A stretch of 22,416 nucleotides of DNA from a virus. The stretch's first letter is position 1. Each line of letters begins with the position of its first letter. The stretch spans positions 1 through 22,416 of the IMG/VR virus record IMGVR_UViG_3300008108_001548, one strand, 5' to 3'. A program made the translations under genes and the position numbers. Below, in pieces: positions 11,844-19,344 of the stretch. The notes below the pieces were generated by a model. The model saw only the letters and a program-made list of their open reading frames with translations. It was not told the origin of the DNA and searched no databases.

Positions 11844-11849
11844 ATTATA
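11844..11849 (-). promoter_or_regulatory. TATAAT -10 box of the helicase operon
   Basis: A perfect TATAAT on the minus strand lies 16 bases before the helicase ATG and 6 bases after the T-tract of the upstream terminator. No close TTGACA match is found; the best candidate (GCGCCA) lies in the terminator loop at 19-base spacing. The leader would be only about 10 bases, without a clear Shine-Dalgarno. Confidence 0.5.
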
Positions 11850-11855
11850 CAGCAC

Positions 11856-11879
11856 AAAAAAGGGGAGCTGGCGCTCCCC
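11856..11879 (-). terminator. Rho-independent terminator after the ParB-like gene
   Basis: On the minus strand, a perfect 7-bp stem GGGGAGC/GCTCCCC with a GCCA loop is followed directly by six T residues. It starts 8 bases after the TAA of the ParB-like gene. This is a strong intrinsic terminator, so the ParB-like gene and the helicase operon are separate transcripts. Confidence 0.9.
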
Positions 11880-11887
11880 TGTGACAG

Positions 11888-12889
11888 TTATACAGGTGGA
11901 ACCACCGTGTCTTCAACCCCAGTCACTTGGGGCACCCATCCAACAAGAGAGATAAACTCAAAGTCTTCTCCATTGTTATGAGCTTCTTTGATCTTAGGAG
12001 CAAGAAGATTCAATGCTTTATTCATCTTCCGAACAGATTTTAGAGCTGCTTCCCTCTCAGGATCTGCCTGCTCAGCATTGAAACCGTTAAGATAACCAGC
12101 AACAGGCTTGACAACAGAAGTGTCAGCATATGTTTCAAGAACTTCCTTAAGAGTACGAGCAAGATAAGTATCGTTATTCTTTGCCGACCAACTAAGGAAC
12201 AGCGGGATTTCTTGATCGCTGGAAGTATCAGATGTCACATGTTCTTGCCACCACTTTTTAGCACTCTTGGCATCAAATGGGGACATGGTTTCTTTACAGA
12301 GCTTACTGCCAATTACCGAGTTGACAATCTCTTTTACCTTAGCATCAGACCAAGGATGATCAAATCGACTGAACCAAGCAATTCCCTCTTGCTGGGTTGT
12401 CTTGTTGATACGATCGAAATACTTACGAAGACGCTTCTTGGCATCATCGACAGTCAACGGCTTAGCAACCATATGGTTGTTCATGCCTAGACCGATTTCA
12501 TCAAAAGCGTCATCTTCGACAAAACCTTCCCTAAGTTCAACAACTTGAACACAGATAAACTGGTATCCGAGGTTACGAAGTGCTTCTACTCGGTTATTAC
12601 CATCGTAGACAGTGCCATCGGGGCTAACAATCGGTGGTGTCTTTGTAGTATCAAATCCGCGGGTACTGTAACTTTGCTCTAGAGCATGTACATTCTTCCA
12701 GTCAATACCTTGAGCACGAGCTGGATTGATTTTTAGTCCTGCTTGATTAACATTCTTGAGATCATCGATACAGACAACACGGTATCCTTTGTTGATTGTA
12801 CAAGAAAAAGATTTTAACGGGCAGTTTTCAGTCCACCAAGCAGCATCAGGCATACCACAGGGAGGATCAAATTTTTTGAATTGTGACAT
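11888..12889 (-). CDS. ParB-like (ParB/Srx fold) protein, 333 aa
   Basis: Start at the ATG at 12889 (MSQFKKFDPPCGMPDAAWWT); an in-frame TTG at 12928 is less likely. The ParB-type segment lies at residues about 60-118: IDWKNVHALEQSYSTRGFD, PPIV, DGTVYDGNNRVEALRNLGYQ. The DGNNR box (96-100) corresponds to the 'GeRR/GhrR' nucleotide-binding motif of ParB/sulfiredoxin-fold proteins. The long helical remainder (about 200 residues, with KRLRKYFDRINKTTQQEG and a C-terminal helical repeat) is unrecognised and could bind DNA. ParB-fold phage proteins include nucleases and CTPases; which activity applies here is unknown. It stands alone between a sigma70-like promoter and a strong terminator. Confidence 0.8.
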   Translation of the reverse strand: MSQFKKFDPPCGMPDAAWWTENCPLKSFSCTINKGYRVVCIDDLKNVNQAGLKINPARAQGIDWKNVHALEQSYSTRGFDTTKTPPIVSPDGTVYDGNNRVEALRNLGYQFICVQVVELREGFVEDDAFDEIGLGMNNHMVAKPLTVDDAKKRLRKYFDRINKTTQQEGIAWFSRFDHPWSDAKVKEIVNSVIGSKLCKETMSPFDAKSAKKWWQEHVTSDTSSDQEIPLFLSWSAKNNDTYLARTLKEVLETYADTSVVKPVAGYLNGFNAEQADPEREAALKSVRKMNKALNLLAPKIKEAHNNGEDFEFISLVGWVPQVTGVEDTVVPPV

Positions 12890-12950
12890 AGTAAAAACTA
12901 GCAAGTTTGCTTCGGGTTGGCGAACCAATCAGGTTCTCACCAACAAACGT

Positions 12951-12979
12951 AATATAACACGAAAAAGGGGGTCTGTCAA
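12951..12979 (-). promoter_or_regulatory. Near-consensus sigma70 promoter inside a terminator
   Basis: On the minus strand TTGACA (12979-12974) is a perfect -35 box, followed by exactly 17 bases and TATATT (12956-12951), 5 of 6 to consensus. It would give a leader of about 55 bases before the ParB-like ATG at 12889. The -35 box sits in the loop and stem edge of the terminator at 12962-12984. Confidence 0.8.
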
Positions 12980-12984
12980 CCCCC
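12962..12984 (-). terminator. Rho-independent terminator ending the structural block
   Basis: On the minus strand, a 6-bp stem AGGGGG-type arm (GGGGGT/ACCCCC) closes a 6-base loop TGACAG and is followed by five T residues. It lies 12 bases after the stop of the 130-aa gene. Its loop is part of the TTGACA box of the following promoter. Confidence 0.8.
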
Positions 12985-12995
12985 TGTGCCACTTT

Positions 12996-13388
12996 TCAAA
13001 CTGCCTCTGGTCTCGCTTCCCTCAGACCGTTATGCCCATCATTTCCCCTAACATATAATCCGTTGGAGTAAATGACATATTGAATGAAGTAATCAGGATC
13101 GCCATCCCTGCTTCCAGGGAAGTTATCTCTACAGAACTCCCAAGCATCTTCTTCATTAGTAAATTCAACAAAAATAAATTCATTATATAATAGTTTATCA
13201 AAAATATCTGGAGATTCCGATTGCATATTCATATAATATGCCGAATAGATGGCATTTGCTTTAGTAGCATCATCAACACCATCAGGACCAGTAGTTCTGA
13301 TTAAAACCATCGTTGATTGTGTTGCTGCTGTATAATGAATCATCCAGTCTTTGAAATTTCTGGTCGTTACATATCCTGGGGTTGCCAT
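12996..13388 (-). CDS. Hypothetical protein, 130 aa, last gene of the structural block
   Basis: A 130-aa protein starting MATPGYVTTRNFKDWMIHYT with a strong Shine-Dalgarno (AGGAG, 6 bases upstream). It is a soluble alpha/beta protein, with STMVLIRTTGPDGVDDATKA, an aromatic stretch IYSAYYMNMQS, FIFVEFTNEEDAWEFCRDNF and YFIQYVIYSNGLYVRGND. No known domain is recognised. It begins one base after the chaperone gene ends, so it is probably co-expressed with tail-fibre genes and may be a small virion or assembly protein. The terminator follows directly. Confidence 0.75.
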   Translation of the reverse strand: MATPGYVTTRNFKDWMIHYTAATQSTMVLIRTTGPDGVDDATKANAIYSAYYMNMQSESPDIFDKLLYNEFIFVEFTNEEDAWEFCRDNFPGSRDGDPDYFIQYVIYSNGLYVRGNDGHNGLREARPEAV

Positions 13389-13389
13389 A

Positions 13390-14226
13390 TCAAGCTCCTA
13401 TATTTAAATTTTCAATAATAGCACCAGTTAAACCGCTATTAATTTTGTACTGTTCAACCTTATCCCAAATTTCTTTAGCAACAGGTATACCATTTGCCAA
13501 TCTAGATTGCTCCGAAATAGCAGCAACTTTAATATTACCAACTAACGCTTCAGTAGCAAATACTCCAGTTCCTTCAATAGTGAACGAGAAGTGTGCTGGA
13601 ACAGAGAGATACTCAGTAGTATGTTCTGGATCAATTTCATGATATTTAAATGGATCGATTGGCCATTTAAATTCTTCATCATAAATTAAGAAATCTAAAA
13701 TATCTTCAAACTGAGCAGGACCCTTAACATTTTCACGAATCCATTGTCTATATTTGGTCCACAATTCTAACTCTCCTTCAAATGTTTCTGTAGCATCTGG
13801 TAATTGAGTCCAATCAGAATTTCTCAAAAGCATTTTACATTTATTTTGCTTATCCATATCAACAGCAGTGAGATATTCAGATGACGTTGCTACATCAACG
13901 ATTGCTTTTGATCTAATGATTTCATCATCAAGTTGCTGTACTTGAAGAGCTGCTTTCATAATATTAAACAACTCCTTAACCTGACCGAGATCTAGATCTT
14001 TATATTCATATCTCTGCCATCTAGATTGTTTGGTGTTAAAATCAAATTTTAATTTTTCTTTTTCTAAGATATATTCACCATCTTCAAAAATAGAAAAACT
14101 AACAATTCTATCGTTTTCGTGTGACCATTCATCTGGCATATGATCATGTAAATTTTGATTCACTTGGGCACTCAGCTTAGTAATAGCATAAACATATTCA
14201 CCAGATTGCTTCGTTCTAACCACCAT
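13390..14226 (-). CDS. Tail fibre assembly chaperone-like protein, 278 aa
   Basis: The central segment (residues about 130-167) matches the phage tail assembly chaperone pattern: CKMLLRNSDWTQLPDATETF, then ELWTKYRQWIRENV. The 'L..sDWtqlpD......W..YR..lR' signature is typical of short proteins encoded just after tail-fibre genes, as here. It is flanked by a helical acidic N-terminal region and a C-terminal part of about 100 residues (PFKYHEIDPEHTTEYLSVPA...) that I do not recognise, so the protein is longer than the minimal family. The ATG at 14226 has only a weak Shine-Dalgarno (AGG close by). The frame continues upstream past one TAA to a better start at 14319. Confidence 0.75.
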   Translation of the reverse strand: MVVRTKQSGEYVYAITKLSAQVNQNLHDHMPDEWSHENDRIVSFSIFEDGEYILEKEKLKFDFNTKQSRWQRYEYKDLDLGQVKELFNIMKAALQVQQLDDEIIRSKAIVDVATSSEYLTAVDMDKQNKCKMLLRNSDWTQLPDATETFEGELELWTKYRQWIRENVKGPAQFEDILDFLIYDEEFKWPIDPFKYHEIDPEHTTEYLSVPAHFSFTIEGTGVFATEALVGNIKVAAISEQSRLANGIPVAKEIWDKVEQYKINSGLTGAIIENLNIGA

Positions 14227-14268
14227 TAACCTGTGAAGAGCATCCCATTCTAATATTGGTTTACGCTC

Positions 14269-14319
14269 TTATGGTGGCAGATTTCTTTCAAATTGAAACT
14301 CTTCAGGATTGAATGCCAT
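14269..14319 (-). pseudogene. Separated 5' end of the chaperone gene (16 codons before an in-frame TAA)
   Basis: The ATG at 14319 (MAFNPEEFQFERNLPP, then TAA) has an AGAG 6-7 bases upstream and lies about 20 bases after a CTAAATA box. It is in the same frame as the chaperone ATG at 14226. After the TAA the frame stays open with protein-like text (ERKPILEWDALHRL) straight into MVVRTKQSG. This suggests one original gene of about 309 codons cut by a nonsense codon. It could also be a short leader peptide. Confidence 0.5.
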
Positions 14320-14340
14320 TTGTAACTCTTACTTTCTAAC

Positions 14341-14347
14341 TATTTAG
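14341..14347 (-). promoter_or_regulatory. CTAAATA late-promoter-like box
   Basis: CTAAATA on the minus strand overlaps the TAA stop of the fibre gene and lies about 21 bases before the ATG at 14319. It shares TAAATA with the T4 late promoter TATAAATA. The same heptamer occurs before two other structural genes. Confidence 0.4.
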
Positions 14348-16554
14348 AAAGCTTTAATCAACCACTTGACCCATGTATAAGGACTTACAAGTGGAACATC
14401 AGTTTGTGGATCTAAAGATGGAGTTGGAACTAATTGTTTTGATTGAGATAAAACGAACGTTCCAGGAAGAACCTGTATACCAACTCCAAGGGCGGTAAAA
14501 GTTACATCAACACTACTATTAACTCCACCAGCAAAGCTGTTCAAAGCAGAGCTAGCAGTTCCTCCAGTTTCATTATTTCCATAACCATAAACATTATCAC
14601 TAGAAGTAGGATCTGTTAAAGAAACATAATGAGTGTGTTTTAATTTTTGAGTTGGACTATAAGATTTAACAGTAACTTCTTTTCTTGGGATATCTAATGA
14701 TGTAACAAATTTCAAAGCATCACCTTCCCCACCAGCAGTTCCACTATTTCCTGGGAATGGCTGATTAGCAAGATCAATATAATCATCAATTTCATTATAA
14801 AATGTTGTTCCAGATTTCATATTGTCTTGAATGACTGTAACTCCATTTGAATATGAACCCATAGATTCCACACCTTCATATCCAGGGTTGGTTCCACCGC
14901 CCCAATTAGTAACATTACCATTCCACCAAGCAGGATCTTTAGATCCACAATACTGTGATTTCGGTAGATTGTTATTATCTAAATTATAGTCATCGGTATG
15001 ATACCCCCAAAGGTTGAAAGCAATTGTAGTGGAGGAAGTGAATGTAGCAGCAGTCGGAGATCCAATATTATTAGTTCCAACAGCTACGGATTGACTATAT
15101 CCACCTTTACCACCCCAGTTAATTCTTCCTTTAAACGATCCTGGGTCTGCTTTACCAGTAATTAGATCATGGAAATGTAGGGGAACATCATAAATTTTTT
15201 CTTCTTTGAGTCCGACAGGACAAACAGCAGATCCAATTGTAGTGAACTCAATTGTTCCTGTTACATCTTGATAACCAGTGGTAGTAACAGTAGCAATACC
15301 AAAGAAATTAGAATCTTGGGCTGGTTGCCCAACGGCGGGTGATGCCACCTGATCAATTTCTCCAACAGCTGGATCACCAATGTTATTAACGTACCAATAT
15401 CCACCAAATGATCCTGGCTCTTCATTACCTGGAGCACCAGATTGTTTTGTTCTCTTATACTCTGGAGACAATCCAGGTGAAGCTAACTGATTTCCATCAA
15501 TAACACCAGTTCCTTTTAGATATCTGTTTCTCATATCAGGAAGTCTGAAATAAGTATCAGATCCAACTTGTTTTGATCCGTATTTAAATTCCAGAACTTT
15601 ATATAAAGCTGGATATTCTTTTGGATTTAAGTATTCACCATTACAATACATAAATCCATGGAATCTAGAATTCAATTTACCATCAAGAACACCCCAACTA
15701 TCATCTTGAGTAGCATCTTGGAAGACTGGCATCATACTACCAACTGGCATACCATCCAACTTAGCACTGTAACGAATTTGTGATGGTCCAACATATTTGA
15801 CTGGTGTGATCGAACTGTACCATTGACCAAAGATTGGATCCTGTACGTCAGCAGGAGTTTGTACACTAAAACTAGTTCCAAAAGATCCAACATATAATTG
15901 ACCAGTTCTAGTAAATCCATCAATAGGAGAAGATTTAATCCTTACACGAATTGTCGTGCCATTTGTAACCGTGGCGGCAGAACTAATTGGATAAAGATTA
16001 TAAGCACCACCATTAATTGACACTTCCATTCCATTTGTAGCAAATAAAGCTACAGATATTCCATTGGCAAGACCAGTAATAGTGATAGTCTCAGCAGATT
16101 CTGTATATACATTAGGTCCAGAAGCAAATTGTGGTGTGAAGGAAAATGGATTTGGATCACTTCCAAATTGACCAGCAGTTATGACATTCCATGTCGTTTG
16201 ATAGTATCCAGCAGTTGAAGCAGCGAGTCCAGTTTTTGTATTAAAAACTCTTGTTTCACCAACAGCATCCGAAGTTGTATACACTAAGGAAATGGTATCA
16301 AAATTTTCTAAAGTTGTCTGGGAAATGCCTTGTGCCAGTAAAATACCATTTTTCTTAATTTGTGGTAGTGCCCCACCAGGATTTACATCGCCAGCTCCAG
16401 ATTCTACAATAAAATCAACTATAGTATCGATTCCCTGAATCAGTACAGTATTGCTTTCATATTCTGTTAATAAGTCGGCTCCTGTAACTGTAATCCACGT
16501 AAACCCATTGGGGGTACTGTCAGCTTCAACACCAGTAGATACAGACCAAGCCAA
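14344..16554 (-). CDS. Tail fibre, C-terminal part with collar domain (frame 3 of a split gene)
   Basis: A 736-codon frame whose only start is a TTG at 16554; it is almost certainly the 3' part of a longer fibre gene. Residues about 133-235 are an Ig-like repeat (DPNPFSFTPQFASGPNVYTE, TITITGL, ATNGMEVSINGGAYNLYPIS, IRVRIKSS). Residues about 270-350 form a phage tail collar domain (FMYCNGEYLNPKEYPALYKV, LEFKYGSKQVGSDTYFRLPD, MRNRYLKGTG). The rest is Gly/Asn/Ser/Thr-rich beta-structure with HFHDL and KLKHTHYVSL motifs, as in receptor-binding fibre tips. The upstream frame joins it in register if one copy of the CTTGG duplication at 16546-16555 is removed. Confidence 0.85.
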   Translation of the reverse strand: MAWSVSTGVEADSTPNGFTWITVTGADLLTEYESNTVLIQGIDTIVDFIVESGAGDVNPGGALPQIKKNGILLAQGISQTTLENFDTISLVYTTSDAVGETRVFNTKTGLAASTAGYYQTTWNVITAGQFGSDPNPFSFTPQFASGPNVYTESAETITITGLANGISVALFATNGMEVSINGGAYNLYPISSAATVTNGTTIRVRIKSSPIDGFTRTGQLYVGSFGTSFSVQTPADVQDPIFGQWYSSITPVKYVGPSQIRYSAKLDGMPVGSMMPVFQDATQDDSWGVLDGKLNSRFHGFMYCNGEYLNPKEYPALYKVLEFKYGSKQVGSDTYFRLPDMRNRYLKGTGVIDGNQLASPGLSPEYKRTKQSGAPGNEEPGSFGGYWYVNNIGDPAVGEIDQVASPAVGQPAQDSNFFGIATVTTTGYQDVTGTIEFTTIGSAVCPVGLKEEKIYDVPLHFHDLITGKADPGSFKGRINWGGKGGYSQSVAVGTNNIGSPTAATFTSSTTIAFNLWGYHTDDYNLDNNNLPKSQYCGSKDPAWWNGNVTNWGGGTNPGYEGVESMGSYSNGVTVIQDNMKSGTTFYNEIDDYIDLANQPFPGNSGTAGGEGDALKFVTSLDIPRKEVTVKSYSPTQKLKHTHYVSLTDPTSSDNVYGYGNNETGGTASSALNSFAGGVNSSVDVTFTALGVGIQVLPGTFVLSQSKQLVPTPSLDPQTDVPLVSPYTWVKWLIKAF

Positions 16555-19172
16555 GCTCCTCCATTTATTTGAACTTCGGCACCATTTGTAGCAACAACAT
16601 CAACAGGAATAGTAATGCCAGAAATTGTTACTGTTTCACTGTAAATTAATGTATTAGGATTAACATTCGTTACATCAGTGAAGAAGAATGGTGCTGGTTC
16701 GGAATCGGGCGGATCGCCAGTATTGATATTCCAGTTAGCTGGAATATTACCAACAGTAACGTTTACTGTGTAAGTTGTGTTGTATAAAGATCCTACTGTC
16801 CCTCTTAATTGTATATATTGATTATTAGAAACTGACGATGCTCCCCAAGCACCACATGTTCCTGATGTTGGACCAGTACAGACTCTCGCCTGAGCAGAAA
16901 ATCCTGGGGAAGATAGTTGAATTGGAACTGATCCTGTAATGCCAGTAATTTGTACGATATTAGATTCTACAGTGGTATTAATTGCTGCTCCATCAACTTC
17001 ACTAAAGCTATATGGATTTGGACTAATATCTTGTTGTGGAAATTCAATATAGACAGCACCAGATTGTCCAGCTGGAGCACCAATTCCAGTAGGCGAAGCA
17101 GATCCTATTGGAGTTACATAGGTAGGATTATAATAAACACCACCACCATTACCACCAGTACCATCAAGATCTGTAGTTTGTATCACTCCGCCAGAACTAT
17201 CCAATTTTTGAGTTAATAATACACCAGCAGATCCATCATATCCACCGCCACCACCACCAGGACCACCGCCCTGTCCAGTAGCATTAGGAGCAGCATCACC
17301 AGGAAGATTTAAGTTTACAGTCGATGTTGATAATGGTCCATATCCACCATTATTTCCATACTGTGCTGATGTAGGAATAGTTGTATCTCCACCAGCACCT
17401 GCTCCTCCACCCCCTCCACCTGCCATGGCTATAAGAACATTATTAGAGAAAGTAATAGCAGCTGCTCCACCACCGCCGCCGCCACCACCAGACTTATCAC
17501 TAGGACCAGAATTGCCACCATTGCCACCATAAGCATATCCAAAACCACCTATTCCACCTCCTCCACCTTGTACATAGTTAGATCCATTCCCACCAACAGA
17601 TGGAGCATATACTCGAATTTTATAATCTGGTTCACCACCACCATTTAATGGCCATGCTGATGTAGGAATAGTAACAGTTCCTCTAAAGATATTACCGCTT
17701 CCACCAGGACCACCCTCAGAATTAGGAGCATCATCTCCACCCTTTCCTCCACCAGCACCAACAAGTGTTAGATAGAAAAATTGAGATCCAAAAGCAGGTA
17801 TATCATATTCAATATAATTACTTCCGCCAGGTCCGCCTTGCCAACTAGAATCGACAAACGTACCTTCATTATTGAATTGTATCGTATAGATTCTAAAAGT
17901 ATCTTGTACCCCACCAATAGAATATGTTAATTGCTGTAAAGCACCAGAGGTTACAGAAGCATTTTGTCTAACGTAGAGGATACTGTCAGTTGCTTGAAGA
18001 GTTACAGTACCACCCCAATTCACTCCATCTCTACTCAAACTACCAGAACCAGAAACGATTGTAGCGGTTGTATTAAGATCCAAACCATCAATTGCTACCT
18101 GAGCGATATGTTCTTGACCAGGATTCGATAGATATACTGGATCGGCATGGAATGGATATGGTACTGTTCTTGCTGCTCTAGTTGTTAAAGATAATGTCGC
18201 TGTTTTATCGGCATATGTTGGCGAAGATGGCCCAGATGTTGGGTTTCCTACTGTTGGATTACCGCTAGGAGGTCCTTGTAACCTAACAGTAGCAGAAGCT
18301 GAGGCACCAAAAGTAGTATTAGCATTTACTTTTAAATTGACAACATCTCCATTTTGTACAGATAATTGTTGTACCCAACTGCCTGTATTATTTTTTCTTA
18401 TTTGTCCAGCAGTGCCATCAATAATGGCATTAATTTGTACTGTAGATCCATTTAAAGTAGCTACTTTGTTTTGAATATTAGCAATAGTTTCGCTAGTACC
18501 ACTATAAGGAGACTCTAAATTACTATAACTTCCAGAAGTGTATTCTGTACCCAACCCACTGATAGGAAGGTCGGCAAAATACATAAATCCAGATTCTGCT
18601 AATATATTGGTAGAAGTAGTAGAAACTGTAACTTTTTCATATTCTAGAATTGTAAACTGACAATTAACAGCTGCTGGATTTGATGATGGTGTTGGTACGG
18701 TGATTACATCACCTGCCTGATAACCATATCCAGGATCGACAATGAATACTCCTGTAGCAAAATTATCAATCGCTCCAATATCTTGCTTGACTTTCATTCC
18801 ACTTCCAGACCCACCAGTGGTGCTGTAAGTTGTGCCAAATACAAATCCAGATCCAGTTATAAATCCAACTTGACCAGCATTTGTTTTTATATTATATGTA
18901 AATATTGGCGAAGCAGTAATAGCATTTGGATATCTATCAACCTCAGTCCAAATTTGCCAATCATCTGTAACGTTTCCGTTAGTTTGTACTACTCGATAAT
19001 CTCCGTAAGTATTGGTAGATCCATAAGTGCCACTAGTGTTATTTTCATATCCACCAGTTAAAGTATCTCCGTTTACAGCAAAAATTGCCAGAGATCCATC
19101 GGATTTGTCAGTATAAGATGGACCATTAATAATTCTGGTATTTACAGTATCACCAAGAACTAACCCCGTCAA
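16467..19172 (-). CDS. Tail fibre, middle part with glycine-rich domain (frame 2 of a split gene)
   Basis: A 901-codon frame starting at a TTG (19172). Protein-like text continues upstream in frame to about 19350 (DYYTQDISIANIDGDAVLRA) without any ATG, so this is not a true start. Residues about 450-715 form a Gly-rich domain (YLTLVGAGGGKGG, then long glycine runs) of the type common in phage fibres. Residues about 730-870 contain two Ig-like repeats (NPYSFSEVDGAAINTTVESN; VDVVATNGAEVQINGGAW). After GGAW the frame turns to nonsense-like LGLYLLVLKLTVPP and stops. The natural continuation is in the next frame, reached by removing 5 bases. Extracellular virion adhesin. Confidence 0.85.
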   Translation of the reverse strand: MTGLVLGDTVNTRIINGPSYTDKSDGSLAIFAVNGDTLTGGYENNTSGTYGSTNTYGDYRVVQTNGNVTDDWQIWTEVDRYPNAITASPIFTYNIKTNAGQVGFITGSGFVFGTTYSTTGGSGSGMKVKQDIGAIDNFATGVFIVDPGYGYQAGDVITVPTPSSNPAAVNCQFTILEYEKVTVSTTSTNILAESGFMYFADLPISGLGTEYTSGSYSNLESPYSGTSETIANIQNKVATLNGSTVQINAIIDGTAGQIRKNNTGSWVQQLSVQNGDVVNLKVNANTTFGASASATVRLQGPPSGNPTVGNPTSGPSSPTYADKTATLSLTTRAARTVPYPFHADPVYLSNPGQEHIAQVAIDGLDLNTTATIVSGSGSLSRDGVNWGGTVTLQATDSILYVRQNASVTSGALQQLTYSIGGVQDTFRIYTIQFNNEGTFVDSSWQGGPGGSNYIEYDIPAFGSQFFYLTLVGAGGGKGGDDAPNSEGGPGGSGNIFRGTVTIPTSAWPLNGGGEPDYKIRVYAPSVGGNGSNYVQGGGGGIGGFGYAYGGNGGNSGPSDKSGGGGGGGGAAAITFSNNVLIAMAGGGGGGAGAGGDTTIPTSAQYGNNGGYGPLSTSTVNLNLPGDAAPNATGQGGGPGGGGGGYDGSAGVLLTQKLDSSGGVIQTTDLDGTGGNGGGVYYNPTYVTPIGSASPTGIGAPAGQSGAVYIEFPQQDISPNPYSFSEVDGAAINTTVESNIVQITGITGSVPIQLSSPGFSAQARVCTGPTSGTCGAWGASSVSNNQYIQLRGTVGSLYNTTYTVNVTVGNIPANWNINTGDPPDSEPAPFFFTDVTNVNPNTLIYSETVTISGITIPVDVVATNGAEVQINGGAWLGLYLLVLKLTVPPMGLRGLQLQEPTY
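16546..16555 (-). repeat. 5-bp tandem duplication (CTTGG twice) at a frame break
   Basis: The minus strand reads GCTTGGCTTGGTCT. Removing one CTTGG gives GGA GCT TGG TCT GTA TCT and joins the two fibre frames without a gap (GGAW-SVSTGVEADS). The duplicated unit is exact. Confidence 0.85.
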
Positions 19173-19344
19173 AGACTGAACCCAAGAACCAGTACCATTT
19201 TTTCTAATGGTAATATCACCAGTAGATGTTGCTCTTAATACAGCATCGCCATCAATATTGGCAATAGAAATATCTTGGGTGTAATAATCTACACCACCAT
19301 CAGCAGGAATTTTTGTATCTACTCTATCTGTAAATTGATAGCTA

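Noticed and set aside
11828-11857. Upstream TTG start of the helicase (10 extra residues)
   Set aside because: It would put coding sequence over the TATAAT box and the end of the terminator T-tract. The ATG at 11827 is better placed.
13401-13407. TTAAATA before the 130-aa gene as a fourth late promoter
   Set aside because: It differs from the CTAAATA boxes in the first base, lies only 13 bases before the ATG, and overlaps the last codons of the chaperone gene in AT-rich DNA. Too weak to list.
17220-17580. Repeated CCACC-rich stretches on the plus strand as a possible repeat array or CRISPR
   Set aside because: They are glycine codons (GGT/GGA) of the fibre gene on the minus strand. There are no regular repeat-spacer units.
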